From contig JAGRIE010000007.1 in the NCBI GenBank assembly GCA_020443425.1, positions 8,868 to 72,867 of the forward strand: a DNA stretch of 64,000 bases, read 5' to 3'. The position numbers and the translations under genes are program-made. The notes beneath the pieces are model-generated. The model did no database searches, had not been told where the DNA came from, and saw only the letters and a list, made by a program, of their open reading frames with translations. The first letter of the stretch is position 1. Each line of letters opens with the position of its first letter. Positions 18,082-26,761 of this stretch are shown here, piece after piece. The DNA is from Halioglobus sp. (GTDB lineage Bacteria; Pseudomonadota; Gammaproteobacteria; Pseudomonadales; Halieaceae).

Positions 18082-18394
18082 GGATTAATCCCCTTCAATT
18101 AGTCAGCAATGAAGACTGTTACACCTTTAACATTCTCCACCTACAACAATGGGCAGTCCCGAAGAAGCACCCGGCCTGAAATCACATAATACCCGGGTGG
18201 CAGTTGATTGCAGCACTGCCAATTGGCCCGGTCATTTTTGTTGTCCCACCCTCCAGCAGTGCGAAGCTGCTGAAAAACAAGTGTAGCGGGAATCTATTGC
18301 CTTTCCATGACAACAATCACCGCCGGGAAAGCACACTTCCTGCAGCGGATAATGCATCAGCCCAACGCCTGGCGCTATTGAACAATGGTTTAGC
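18082..18394. other. Intergenic region between the phosphatase and the receiver gene
   Basis: This 313-bp stretch holds the upstream region of the phosphatase operon and the downstream region of the two-component genes. I see only a small inverted repeat (CAGCAG ... CTGCTG, near 18253-18271) without a T-run and no convincing ORF or promoter. Confidence 0.5.
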
Positions 18395-18763
18395 TCACAG
18401 ACAGGCGCGGATGGCATTGACCAGCGACTCCTCGTCAACCGGCTTGGTCAGATAGGCGCGGACACCGAGCGCTTTGGCCCGCTCCCGGTAGCCCGGCCGG
18501 TCACTGCCGGTGACAATGATCACCGGCACCCGGTGGTACTCGGGGGTCGCGAGCCGCTCCAGCACTGCAAAACCGCGCATTTCCCGCATCTGCAGGTCGA
18601 CCACGGCACAGTCGCTGGGGCTGCGCCTGTTGGCGGCGAGAAAGGATTCACCATCAGCGAAGAGTTCGACCGCATAGCCGTGCAGGCCCAACAGGCGCGC
18701 CAAGGCCCTGCGAAGATCGGCTTCATCATCAAGGACAGCGATGCACGGTGCGTTTGCTTTCAC
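18395..18763 (-). CDS. Stand-alone response-regulator receiver domain
   Basis: A 122-residue CheY-like protein made of one receiver domain. The acidic pair DDE is near the N-terminus, the phosphorylated aspartate is in VVDLQM, the conserved Thr is in IVTGSD, and the Lys is in YLTKPVD. There is no output domain. It is the last gene of a three-gene unit with the kinase and the FixJ-type regulator (47 bp after the latter), so it may serve as a phosphate sink or a second output of the same kinase (inference). Confidence 0.88.
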   Translation of the reverse strand: MKANAPCIAVLDDEADLRRALARLLGLHGYAVELFADGESFLAANRRSPSDCAVVDLQMREMRGFAVLERLATPEYHRVPVIIVTGSDRPGYRERAKALGVRAYLTKPVDEESLVNAIRACL

Positions 18764-18810
18764 CGGCTAAATGTGGGCCAAAAAGCGGCGCGACGCTATT
18801 GGACTTTGGT

Positions 18811-19434
18811 TTACTGGTCAAAGCGGGCAAAGCCCAGGCGCTCCGTCATACGCACCAGTTCGGCGACGGATGAGACCTCCAGCTTGCGGGTGATATGCAT
18901 GCGGTGAACCTTGATGGTCTGCTCGCTGATACCCAGCTCGCTCGCGATCTGCTTGTTGAGCCTGCCGCTGACGACGTGAGACAGGACTTCCCGCTCGCGG
19001 TCAGACAACCTGTCCAGCCGCTGCCGTTGTTCACTCAACTCTTTCGCTTCGCCCTTCACGGCGGCGTACTGCCCGATGCTTTCACGGATCACAGCCAGCA
19101 GGTTGGAACTGTCGACGGGCTTGGTGAGGAAATCGACCGCCCCGGCCTTGATGGCGCGGACGCTGGCGGGGATATCACCGGTCCCTGTGAGAAAGACCAC
19201 TGGCACACTGACGCAATCTTCCTGCAAGCGGGCCTGCAACTCGAGCCCGTCCAGCCCCGGCATATTGACGTCGAGAATCAGGCAGTCGAGGTCCCTCACA
19301 TCACCGGAGAGAAGCAGTTCCTCGGCGGAACCGTAGGGCCGGACCTCAAAGCCCTCGCCGACCAGGAGCCGCTGCAGGGCTCGCAGGACACCGGGCTCAT
19401 CGTCCACCAGGCCAATTGTGTGTGCGCTGTTCAT
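18811..19434 (-). CDS. FixJ/NarL-type response regulator
   Basis: A 207-residue regulator. The N-terminal receiver shows DDE, the phospho-acceptor in LILDVNMPGLDG, FLTGTGD and FLTKPVD. A linker helix leads to a LuxR-type helix-turn-helix (LSDREREVLSHVVSGRLNKQ, then SEQTIKVHRMHITRKL). FixJ and StyR are close relatives in layout. It follows the kinase gene by 20 bp. Target genes cannot be read from the sequence; the adjacent sulfatase/FadL operon and the di-heme lipoprotein gene are plausible candidates. Confidence 0.92.
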   Translation of the reverse strand: MNSAHTIGLVDDEPGVLRALQRLLVGEGFEVRPYGSAEELLLSGDVRDLDCLILDVNMPGLDGLELQARLQEDCVSVPVVFLTGTGDIPASVRAIKAGAVDFLTKPVDSSNLLAVIRESIGQYAAVKGEAKELSEQRQRLDRLSDREREVLSHVVSGRLNKQIASELGISEQTIKVHRMHITRKLEVSSVAELVRMTERLGFARFDQ

Positions 19435-19454
19435 TGCGACCGCCGTTACCGGAA

Positions 19455-21518
19455 TCAGGGTGTGGGGGCCGACGTCTGGCCAGCGGCGTCACACGGAGTG
19501 AAATAGCAGCAAAAAATCGCACCACCGCCCTCGGCATTGCGGGCGTGAATCCGTCCCTTGTGCGCGCTGACAATGGAGCGGGTGATCGCCAGGCCGAGAC
19601 CGAGGCCGTGCTTTTTCTCACTGTTTGACACGAAGGGTTTGAACACGTCTTCCAACTCACTCTCCGGTATACCCGGGCCGGTATCGCGCACACTGAGTTC
19701 GATCGTCTCCCCGTCTGCCTCTGTCGTGATCAACATGCGCCGCATATCCTCCGGCTTACAGGCCATCGCATCACAGGCATTCAGCATCAGGTTGAGGATC
19801 ACCTGCTGCAGCTGCACCCGGTCACCCAGCATGAACGCCTCGGGGCAATTGGTTTGCACCTGCACCCGCACCTTGCGGCTGGCGGCTTCGGTCCGCGTCA
19901 GGGAGACGACCTGCCTGACCACCTCGTTGAGATCGAGCGGCTGGAATCTGGGCGCCTCCTTGCGCAGAAGAGCGCGCAGTTGTTCGATAATGACTCCAGC
20001 GCGACGACTGCTGGTGACGATGTCGTCCACCGTCTCGCGCAGTACATCCAGTGGGACATCGTTTGACGCCAGTACCCTGGCCGCTACATCGGCATTGGTG
20101 CGGACAATACTCAGTGGCTGGCTCAGCTCATGCGCCAGGGTTCCCGTAATCTCTCCCAACAGGGCAACCCGCCCCAGATGCGCCAGTTCACTGCGCCGGA
20201 CGGCGGCCTCTGACTCAGCACGCGTCTGCTGGCTGACATCACGCATAACCACAAGCAGCTTATCGCCCTCACAGGACACGATCGAGATTTGGACAAAATA
20301 CTCTTCGCCCCGGTATTTTATCGATCCCGCCAAATCCTCCTGGCTGTCCGCGCGACTGACCCGCTCAAGCGCCGCCATAACATCCGGCCGCAGCGACTGC
20401 GGAAACAGTTCGGTAATCCTCATGGCCGGATTCTCGCGCTGCACGAACGGAAATCTCGCCGCATCACGGACGTGCGACTCCAGGCAATCGCCCTCCCTGG
20501 TGGTCAGGAACACCCAGTCCGGCATTGCACTCAGCATGGCCCGGTTGCGCGCCTCACTGAGCCTCAACGCCTGCTGGGCGCGATGCTTCTCGATGGCCAG
20601 GTGACTGAACTGGGCAGCGGAATCCATCAGTATCAATTCTTCGCGGGTGGGCCGGCGCGCCTCCCGGGCATAGATTGCAAATGAACCCACCACCTTGCCG
20701 TCGCCGGAGAATACCGGGGTGGACCAACAGGATCGCCCACCGGACAGGTTTTTGATGTCGTCGAACCCCTCCCACAGTGGATCGGAAAAAATATCCTGCA
20801 CTATGACCCTGGCCTTGCGGTACATGGCGGTTCCACAGGAGCCGGCACGCGGGCCCACAGCGAGCCCGTGGACGGCTTTGGCGTAACCGTTTGAAAAATG
20901 CGGGGCCAGGGCATTCACCACCGCCTTGCCCTCATCATCCAGCAGCAACACGCAGCACAGGGTGTCTTCAGAGTACTGCTCGATCAGCAACACAAGGGAT
21001 TCCAGCACCGATTCCAGCGACTGTCCGCTGGTAATATTGTCGAGCATGCTGTGCTCAAGTGCGCGGAACTCCTCCTTGCGTATCTGCGCGGTGATGTCCC
21101 GGGCAATTGCGAGAATCTGCGACACATGGCCATCGGCCGACTTCACCGGGCTGACTGAAACATCCCACCAGTTTTTCGTCCCCGGCGCCGAGCGGGATGA
21201 GGCGATGAATTGCACACTGCCGCCCACCTGTGCAGTCGCGGTCGCACGCTGCACAATCGCAGTCTCATGGCGATCGAAAAGCCGCACAAAAGCCTGCGGC
21301 CCTGCTTGTGCTCCCTGCACGCCGTTGACCAGCCTCAGGCCGGCAGGGTTGGCATGCAGTATGTCACCGTCAAGGCCAAGGATCATCACACTGTCCTTGA
21401 TATGCTCAAGGGTGTTGATGACCATGTTATCCAGCCTGCTCACGCGAGGTACCGGCTGCCGCGAGTGTAATTTTTCATACCGGATAATCAGTCCTTTGCG
21501 TGGGTCCAGACGGGGCAC
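19455..21518 (-). CDS. PAS-GAF-PAS sensor histidine kinase
   Basis: A 687-residue kinase with no clear membrane segment, so probably cytoplasmic. Approximate layout: PAS at 30-155, GAF at 165-320 (with GSCGTAMYRKARVIVQDI), a second PAS at 325-440, HisKA with the phosphorylated His in LAHELSQPLSIV near 470, and HATPase with N-box LNLMLNACDAM, G1 DTGPGIPE and G2 GLGLGLAI. The layout and FixJ partner resemble FixL/TodS-like soluble sensors, but the ligand is not evident. The first ATG is used; one at codon 32 is an alternative. It is first in a three-gene signalling unit. Confidence 0.9.
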   Translation of the reverse strand: MPRLDPRKGLIIRYEKLHSRQPVPRVSRLDNMVINTLEHIKDSVMILGLDGDILHANPAGLRLVNGVQGAQAGPQAFVRLFDRHETAIVQRATATAQVGGSVQFIASSRSAPGTKNWWDVSVSPVKSADGHVSQILAIARDITAQIRKEEFRALEHSMLDNITSGQSLESVLESLVLLIEQYSEDTLCCVLLLDDEGKAVVNALAPHFSNGYAKAVHGLAVGPRAGSCGTAMYRKARVIVQDIFSDPLWEGFDDIKNLSGGRSCWSTPVFSGDGKVVGSFAIYAREARRPTREELILMDSAAQFSHLAIEKHRAQQALRLSEARNRAMLSAMPDWVFLTTREGDCLESHVRDAARFPFVQRENPAMRITELFPQSLRPDVMAALERVSRADSQEDLAGSIKYRGEEYFVQISIVSCEGDKLLVVMRDVSQQTRAESEAAVRRSELAHLGRVALLGEITGTLAHELSQPLSIVRTNADVAARVLASNDVPLDVLRETVDDIVTSSRRAGVIIEQLRALLRKEAPRFQPLDLNEVVRQVVSLTRTEAASRKVRVQVQTNCPEAFMLGDRVQLQQVILNLMLNACDAMACKPEDMRRMLITTEADGETIELSVRDTGPGIPESELEDVFKPFVSNSEKKHGLGLGLAITRSIVSAHKGRIHARNAEGGGAIFCCYFTPCDAAGQTSAPTP

Positions 21519-21727
21519 TGCCCGCTTTCTAAGCTAAACAGTTTTACTGTGATTGACAACTCTGACGGCGAACCACTTTCCTGATGCACCAACACGGGGC
21601 ACCCGGGCCGCCGACCTGCCACAGAAATTGGTTGGCCTGTGAACTGCGTTCACCTGCTTGGCACCACACGGTGCATGATTTTGTTAAAGTGTAACGATCA
21701 CATTTTCGCCTGGACCAGACACCCCCC

Positions 21728-24700
21728 ATGCGCGCCCCACATCCAGACAGACCAGATCGCGAGCCCCCCTCACGCAGCCTGCACGGCCTGTTGCTGCTGG
21801 CCTGCCTGTCGCTGCTGTCCGCCTGCAGCGACAGCGACTCCAGCGCCGGCGGCGCGCTGACCACAGCGCCGCCGACAACCACGGAGTGGACCTGTACCGC
21901 CGGCGGCAACACCGCGATCCCGGGTACAGACAGCGCAGGCAACGACGCCCTCGGCGACAGCTGCGTCCCCGACCCCGCGCGGGACAGCGATGGCGACGGC
22001 CTGCCGGATTGGCAGGATCACGATATCGACGGCGATGGTGTGATCAACAGCGAAGACCCGGACGTCGATGGCGACGGCCTGCTGAACGAGGTCGATCCCG
22101 ATATCGATGGCGACGGCGTGGTGAACAGCCTGGATCGCGCGCGCTACGGCGCCGTGTTCGGCTCCAGTGCGCCACCGCGCTATGTGCAGTTTTTCTACGA
22201 TGCCAGGGCGGAGCACGGCGGCACCCTGTTCTGCGATGGCGTGGAGCAGACCACGGCCGTCCCCAGCTCCTGCCAAATCGGCAGCGGCGGCCTTAATATC
22301 AGCCGCTCCGGCTGGTCCGGCAGGCATGCCCTGCTCGCCGGGAACGGCGATATCAGCGGCGAATGTGGCGGCTCGGTAACACCCGACCCCAATCTCAGCG
22401 AGGCGTATCAGTTGACACCGACCTGCATCGCCGCCGCAGTGGTACCGCCCCCCGCGCGCCAGGACGCGAGCGGGGAACTGCTCGTCGACGAGTGGTTCAC
22501 CGACCTGCCCTGGCACCAGAAATTGAGCACACTGGACAGCAATGTCATCGACGTCCCGTTTGTGCTGCCGTACGCCGCCCTGCCACAGACGGCCTGTCCT
22601 GGCGCCACCACCGACACCGACAAGGCCCGCTGCATGCTGCGCTACGGCATCGTCAACGTGATGGCCATGCACCGCACGGATACCCGCTACCGGGCCGGCG
22701 AGGCCGACAGGACACAGCAGTGTGGCGACAGTGGGTGCGTCGAAGTCAAATTCGAGGTGCAGCGCGTCCATACGCTGACCGATGACCCCCGTGGCTACGC
22801 CACGGACATCATCAGGAACAACGCCTACCAATACCCCAACCCGATCAACCCGGCGACGACCATCCGCGTGCCCAGCCTCGGCTTCGCGATCACCGAGGCG
22901 ACCATTTTTGCGCCCTGGCGTCCCTGGTATATGGGGCATTACTGCGGCGTGGAGCGCGCAGACTATATCGACGCGGTGTGCTACGACGACTATTTCACCA
23001 CCCAGTTGCAGGCGCCGGCGGACTCCGCCGCCAACCAGTTCTGGCTGCGCGACTACCCCGCCATTTTTGAACCGCAGGGCACAGAGGCTGGCTACACCCG
23101 TTTCTGCAAAAGTGGCGAGACCTCCTGTGACATGTTCCTCGGCAAGGTGGACTGGCTGCCGGACGCCACTGAACCGCAGGTGGTCGGATGCGTCAGGGAC
23201 GGCGGCCAGAGTTCGGACCCACTGCGGAAATGCCAGGATGAAGTCAACGAGAATACCGCCCGCCTCGACGCCCAGTTCAACACATCACTGAGCCGGTACA
23301 GCGACGAGGGGCGCTACCCCTGGGCTGAGAGCCCGGTGCAGAACCCGGGTGCAGCCATCGCGACCAACCCCTCCATCGGCTTCTATAAACTGGAGCGCTT
23401 CCAGCAGAGCGGCGGCGGCTCCAGGCCCTCTTCCCAGTTCAAGGCGCCGTCTTACGTACTGCCCAGGTTGTGCACCAAGGCCGACTTTGCCGCAGCGCGC
23501 CAGGGCGACAGCGAGGCGATCGCACGCCTGAAACACTGCGCGGTGAACTTCGAGATTCACACCAGCGGCTTCCACGAGATCTGGCAAGAGTTGTACGGCG
23601 GCGGTGACCTCTCCGGCAGCGATGTGCAGGAGATATCACAGGTGCTGCCGGGGTTTGAGGCCAACCAGTACGGCCGCACCATGTTCATGTTTGCCGGTGT
23701 GGGTGAGCAGAAGCTGCCCGTCTCCTTCCGCCTGCTCGATGACGGTGTCTCCGTGTTTGACAAGATGTACGGTTCCAGCCTGTACACGCAGTACCTGCCG
23801 ATGGTCAACCCGGCGGATCACACGTTGGTGACACGCTCCTACGGCAACAACTTCTGGCACGCGTTCTTTATGAGCAACCATATGAACCAGACGCCCGATC
23901 ACTTTATCCGCGGCATACGCGGACGCACCCTGTGGCACAACGAATACCGCTCCAAGATCATGTACCAGTCGGCCGAACTGGAGAACAAGGACGAGGGCAC
24001 TCGTTTCGAGGGCACACTGGATCATGTCGACTTTCCGGCCGGCTTCCAGGTCGGCGATCACCAGGCACCGTTCCACGGCAACACCTGCGACTCCTGCCAC
24101 ATAAGAAACGGCAGCGGTATTCCGCTGATGCCCAACGGCGAGTTGCCACAGATCCACGTCGATCGCGGCATGCAGCGGGTTTTCGAGATCAACGGGCGCG
24201 ACTACACCTATACCAACCGCGAACTGCCCGCGATGAAAATGGTGCTGTTCGATACCCGGGCGGGCTCGGGGCGCATCGAACAGTGCAGCCCGGAGCAGGC
24301 GCCCGCGACGACACCCGACAGCCCGTACTACGCCAACAGCATCATGAACTTCTATGGTGACAGCTTTCACGTCAACCAGTCGGGCGCACTGCCGACCTAC
24401 GACATGTCCTATACCCCGGTCACCGATGACAGCGGTTTCGAAGTCGTCGCCAGCGATGTGCCGCGCAAACCCCAGGGTCGCGATGTCGCCTACCAGCCGA
24501 TGCGGGTGGTGATTTCAGGGGTGGATACCGGCGCCAGCTGCGCCTCGCCAAGCGACATCGCCGCCAACCCGGGCGTCGCCGACACTGCCTGGCCGAGCAG
24601 CTGTGCAGATGTATCGGGAAGCGCGGTCGCAGCGGCGCTGGCGAGCGGTGAGATCGGCTTCATGCACCTGCTGGGCCGCCGGCTGGGCAATACGCCGCTG

Positions 24701-25717
24701 ATTGAAATGCTACCGGACCAGACCCTACTGGACGCGCAGGAAGCACAGCGCAGTAACCCCAATATGCAGCACGCCGGGTGCTACGGGTTGACGGCCGGGA
24801 CACGGCTCACTGAAAGCGGCGCCGCGGACTACCGGAGCTGCGAGACATCAGAGTTGGGTGAGAGCCCCCGGGACTGCTACCTCAGCCGCTGGGGCTGGAT
24901 AGGGGACCGGGCCTCACTGGAGGACCAGATTGCCAATGCCGCTGTCGTGGAGATGAACATCACCTCGGCCGCCGGCGCCAATACGCTGCACCCGGGCGGG
25001 GCCACCGCCTCCAAGCCGGTCAGGTACCGGCGGGCCCTGTGCGGGCCGGCTGACGCCGACTGCCATCCGGGCCAGCCCAACTCCGACCTGACCGAGCAGG
25101 AGATTGCGGATATGGCGACCTACCAGCGCTGGATCGGCATCCCGCAGCGCTCGGAATACCAGGTTACCAGCGCGGCGGTACAGCGCGGTGAAAAAATCTT
25201 CACCGACACCCTGGAGTGCAACAGCTGTCATATCATCCGCAAGATTCCGTTCGTGGAGTACGACAATATGCTGCCGGATGAGGAGCGCGCCAACCTGAAA
25301 AAGCTGCAGATTGAGACGCACGGCGCGCCGGACTATCCGTTCGTCTCCTATCTCGGCACCGATCTACTGCTGCACGACATGGGCTACCTGTCACAGGTCG
25401 CGCCAGCGCCCGCCAACCAATCCATCCGCCACAGCGACGGTACGGTGAAAGAGGAATACGCCGCCTATGTGCAGCGGATTCGCACGCCCGCGCTGAAAGG
25501 CATGCGCTTCAACCGCTTTGTCACAGACTCCAACCACAATGCCGACAGCGGCGTGGGCTGCGACTTCCTGTTGCACGACGGCAGGGCCTGCGACGCCATT
25601 GAGGCGGCCTACCTGCATGACGGCCCGGCGGTCAAGGCGATGGATTTGATCAGCCGCATGAATGCCCTGACCCCACAGCAACTGCGGGACCTGCGGGCAT
25701 TCCTCTACTCCCTGTGA
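21728..25717 (+). CDS. Giant di-heme oxidoreductase-like lipoprotein with TSP3-type calcium repeats
   Basis: A 1329-residue predicted lipoprotein (lipobox LLSAC, Cys 33). Residues 86-136 hold about four D-x-D-x-D-G calcium-binding repeats of thrombospondin type 3. A long cysteine-containing middle region is unrecognised. The last 550 residues carry two c-type heme motifs, CDSCH (787-791) and CNSCH (1164-1168). The C-terminal segment around LLHDGRACDAIEAAYLHDG resembles the di-heme oxidoreductase family (DUF1111). Those proteins are usually 400-500 residues, so this one has a large extra N-terminal part. Probably surface or periplasmic and redox-active; substrate unknown. It is divergent from the kinase gene. 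Confidence 0.7.
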   Translation: MRAPHPDRPDREPPSRSLHGLLLLACLSLLSACSDSDSSAGGALTTAPPTTTEWTCTAGGNTAIPGTDSAGNDALGDSCVPDPARDSDGDGLPDWQDHDIDGDGVINSEDPDVDGDGLLNEVDPDIDGDGVVNSLDRARYGAVFGSSAPPRYVQFFYDARAEHGGTLFCDGVEQTTAVPSSCQIGSGGLNISRSGWSGRHALLAGNGDISGECGGSVTPDPNLSEAYQLTPTCIAAAVVPPPARQDASGELLVDEWFTDLPWHQKLSTLDSNVIDVPFVLPYAALPQTACPGATTDTDKARCMLRYGIVNVMAMHRTDTRYRAGEADRTQQCGDSGCVEVKFEVQRVHTLTDDPRGYATDIIRNNAYQYPNPINPATTIRVPSLGFAITEATIFAPWRPWYMGHYCGVERADYIDAVCYDDYFTTQLQAPADSAANQFWLRDYPAIFEPQGTEAGYTRFCKSGETSCDMFLGKVDWLPDATEPQVVGCVRDGGQSSDPLRKCQDEVNENTARLDAQFNTSLSRYSDEGRYPWAESPVQNPGAAIATNPSIGFYKLERFQQSGGGSRPSSQFKAPSYVLPRLCTKADFAAARQGDSEAIARLKHCAVNFEIHTSGFHEIWQELYGGGDLSGSDVQEISQVLPGFEANQYGRTMFMFAGVGEQKLPVSFRLLDDGVSVFDKMYGSSLYTQYLPMVNPADHTLVTRSYGNNFWHAFFMSNHMNQTPDHFIRGIRGRTLWHNEYRSKIMYQSAELENKDEGTRFEGTLDHVDFPAGFQVGDHQAPFHGNTCDSCHIRNGSGIPLMPNGELPQIHVDRGMQRVFEINGRDYTYTNRELPAMKMVLFDTRAGSGRIEQCSPEQAPATTPDSPYYANSIMNFYGDSFHVNQSGALPTYDMSYTPVTDDSGFEVVASDVPRKPQGRDVAYQPMRVVISGVDTGASCASPSDIAANPGVADTAWPSSCADVSGSAVAAALASGEIGFMHLLGRRLGNTPLIEMLPDQTLLDAQEAQRSNPNMQHAGCYGLTAGTRLTESGAADYRSCETSELGESPRDCYLSRWGWIGDRASLEDQIANAAVVEMNITSAAGANTLHPGGATASKPVRYRRALCGPADADCHPGQPNSDLTEQEIADMATYQRWIGIPQRSEYQVTSAAVQRGEKIFTDTLECNSCHIIRKIPFVEYDNMLPDEERANLKKLQIETHGAPDYPFVSYLGTDLLLHDMGYLSQVAPAPANQSIRHSDGTVKEEYAAYVQRIRTPALKGMRFNRFVTDSNHNADSGVGCDFLLHDGRACDAIEAAYLHDGPAVKAMDLISRMNALTPQQLRDLRAFLYSL

Positions 25718-25814
25718 TGCCAAGGGCTGCGCCCTGCGGTGCCAACTCGTCGCCGGCTCGCAGCTGCGCTACACTAGGCTACACTTCAGCAAAGGGTAGC
25801 CAGAGGGCAATCTG

Positions 25815-26120
25815 ATGGACCTCGACCAGCTCATTTCGCTGTCCCCAAAGGTGATATCGCAGGAGATCGCCGGCGAGACGGTGATACTGGATCTGCAGAG
25901 CGAATGCTATTTCGGACTGGATGCGGTGGGCAGCCGCATCTGGCAACTGATTCGCGAGGATGCCAGTTTGCGGACAATCCGCGACACCCTGCTTGAAGAG
26001 TATGAGGTCGAAGAGGCACAACTGCTGTCAGACCTGGAGGCCCTGCTCGCGGATGCCCGACAACGGGGCCTGATCACACTGCACCGGGCACCACACACCA
26101 CAGATCAGACACACAACTAA
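25815..26120 (+). CDS. PqqD-family peptide-binding protein
   Basis: A 101-residue protein with the PqqD/RRE-like winged-helix fold: strands ETVILDLQSECYFGLDAVGSR (first part), then helices GSRIWQLIREDASLRTI and VEEAQLLSDLEALLADARQRG. PqqD-like domains recognise leader peptides of ribosomally made, modified peptides. No PQQ or radical-SAM gene is nearby. It lies 25 bp before lemA on the same strand. A PF14907-type nucleotidyltransferase (33.8 kb) and an HprK-like kinase (47.8 kb), the types that accompany PqqD-like proteins elsewhere, occur further along the window. Confidence 0.8.
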   Translation: MDLDQLISLSPKVISQEIAGETVILDLQSECYFGLDAVGSRIWQLIREDASLRTIRDTLLEEYEVEEAQLLSDLEALLADARQRGLITLHRAPHTTDQTHN

Positions 26121-26144
26121 AAACAGGAATCGGGGAGCTGTCTC

Positions 26145-26741
26145 ATGGGAATATCCACCATTATTTTCTGGCTGGTGCTACTGGGCCTGGTCATTTATAT
26201 CATCAGTATTTACAACACCCTGGTGACACTGAAAAATCGCTATCTCAACGCATTCTCGCAAATCGAGGTGCAGCTGAAGCGACGCTATGACCTGATACCC
26301 AACCTGGTGGAAACCGCCAAAGCCTATATGACGCACGAGCGCGAGACACTGGATGCGGTAATCACCGCGCGCAACGACGCGGCGGCGATACTCAAGGCGA
26401 TGGAGCACGGCAATATCGGCAGCAGCGAACTGGGCCAACTGGCCAACGCAGAGGGCGCATTGCGCGGCGCACTGGGCAAGCTCAATGTCACCATGGAAGC
26501 CTACCCGGACCTGAAAGCGAATGAGACAATGCTGCAACTCTCGGAGGAGATCACCACCACGGAGAACCGCATCGCCTTCGCGCGCCAGGGGTTCAACGAC
26601 GGCGTGATGACCTACAACACCTACCGGCAGAGCTTCCCCCCGGTACTGCTGGCGGCAACATTCGGCCACGGCGAGGATGCGACGCTGCTTGAGTTCGACG
26701 ACTCCGTACAGATACAAACGCCACCGCGGGTCTCCTTCTAG
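26145..26741 (+). CDS. LemA-family membrane protein
   Basis: A 198-residue LemA protein with one N-terminal membrane helix (residues about 5-25) followed by the family signature YNTLVTLKNRYLNAFSQI, LKRRYDLIPNLVETAKAYM and ENRIAFARQGFNDGVMTYN. The rest is a four-helix periplasmic or cytoplasmic bundle. LemA proteins often occur with M48 proteases, as here with 20 bp to the next gene. The biochemical role of LemA is not settled. Confidence 0.93.
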   Translation: MGISTIIFWLVLLGLVIYIISIYNTLVTLKNRYLNAFSQIEVQLKRRYDLIPNLVETAKAYMTHERETLDAVITARNDAAAILKAMEHGNIGSSELGQLANAEGALRGALGKLNVTMEAYPDLKANETMLQLSEEITTTENRIAFARQGFNDGVMTYNTYRQSFPPVLLAATFGHGEDATLLEFDDSVQIQTPPRVSF

Positions 26742-26761
26742 CGCACGGAAACCCTGTGCAG

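Noticed and set aside
18253..18271. Small inverted repeat as a terminator for the receiver gene
   Set aside because: The stem is only six base pairs, lacks a T-run and lies about 125 bp past the stop.
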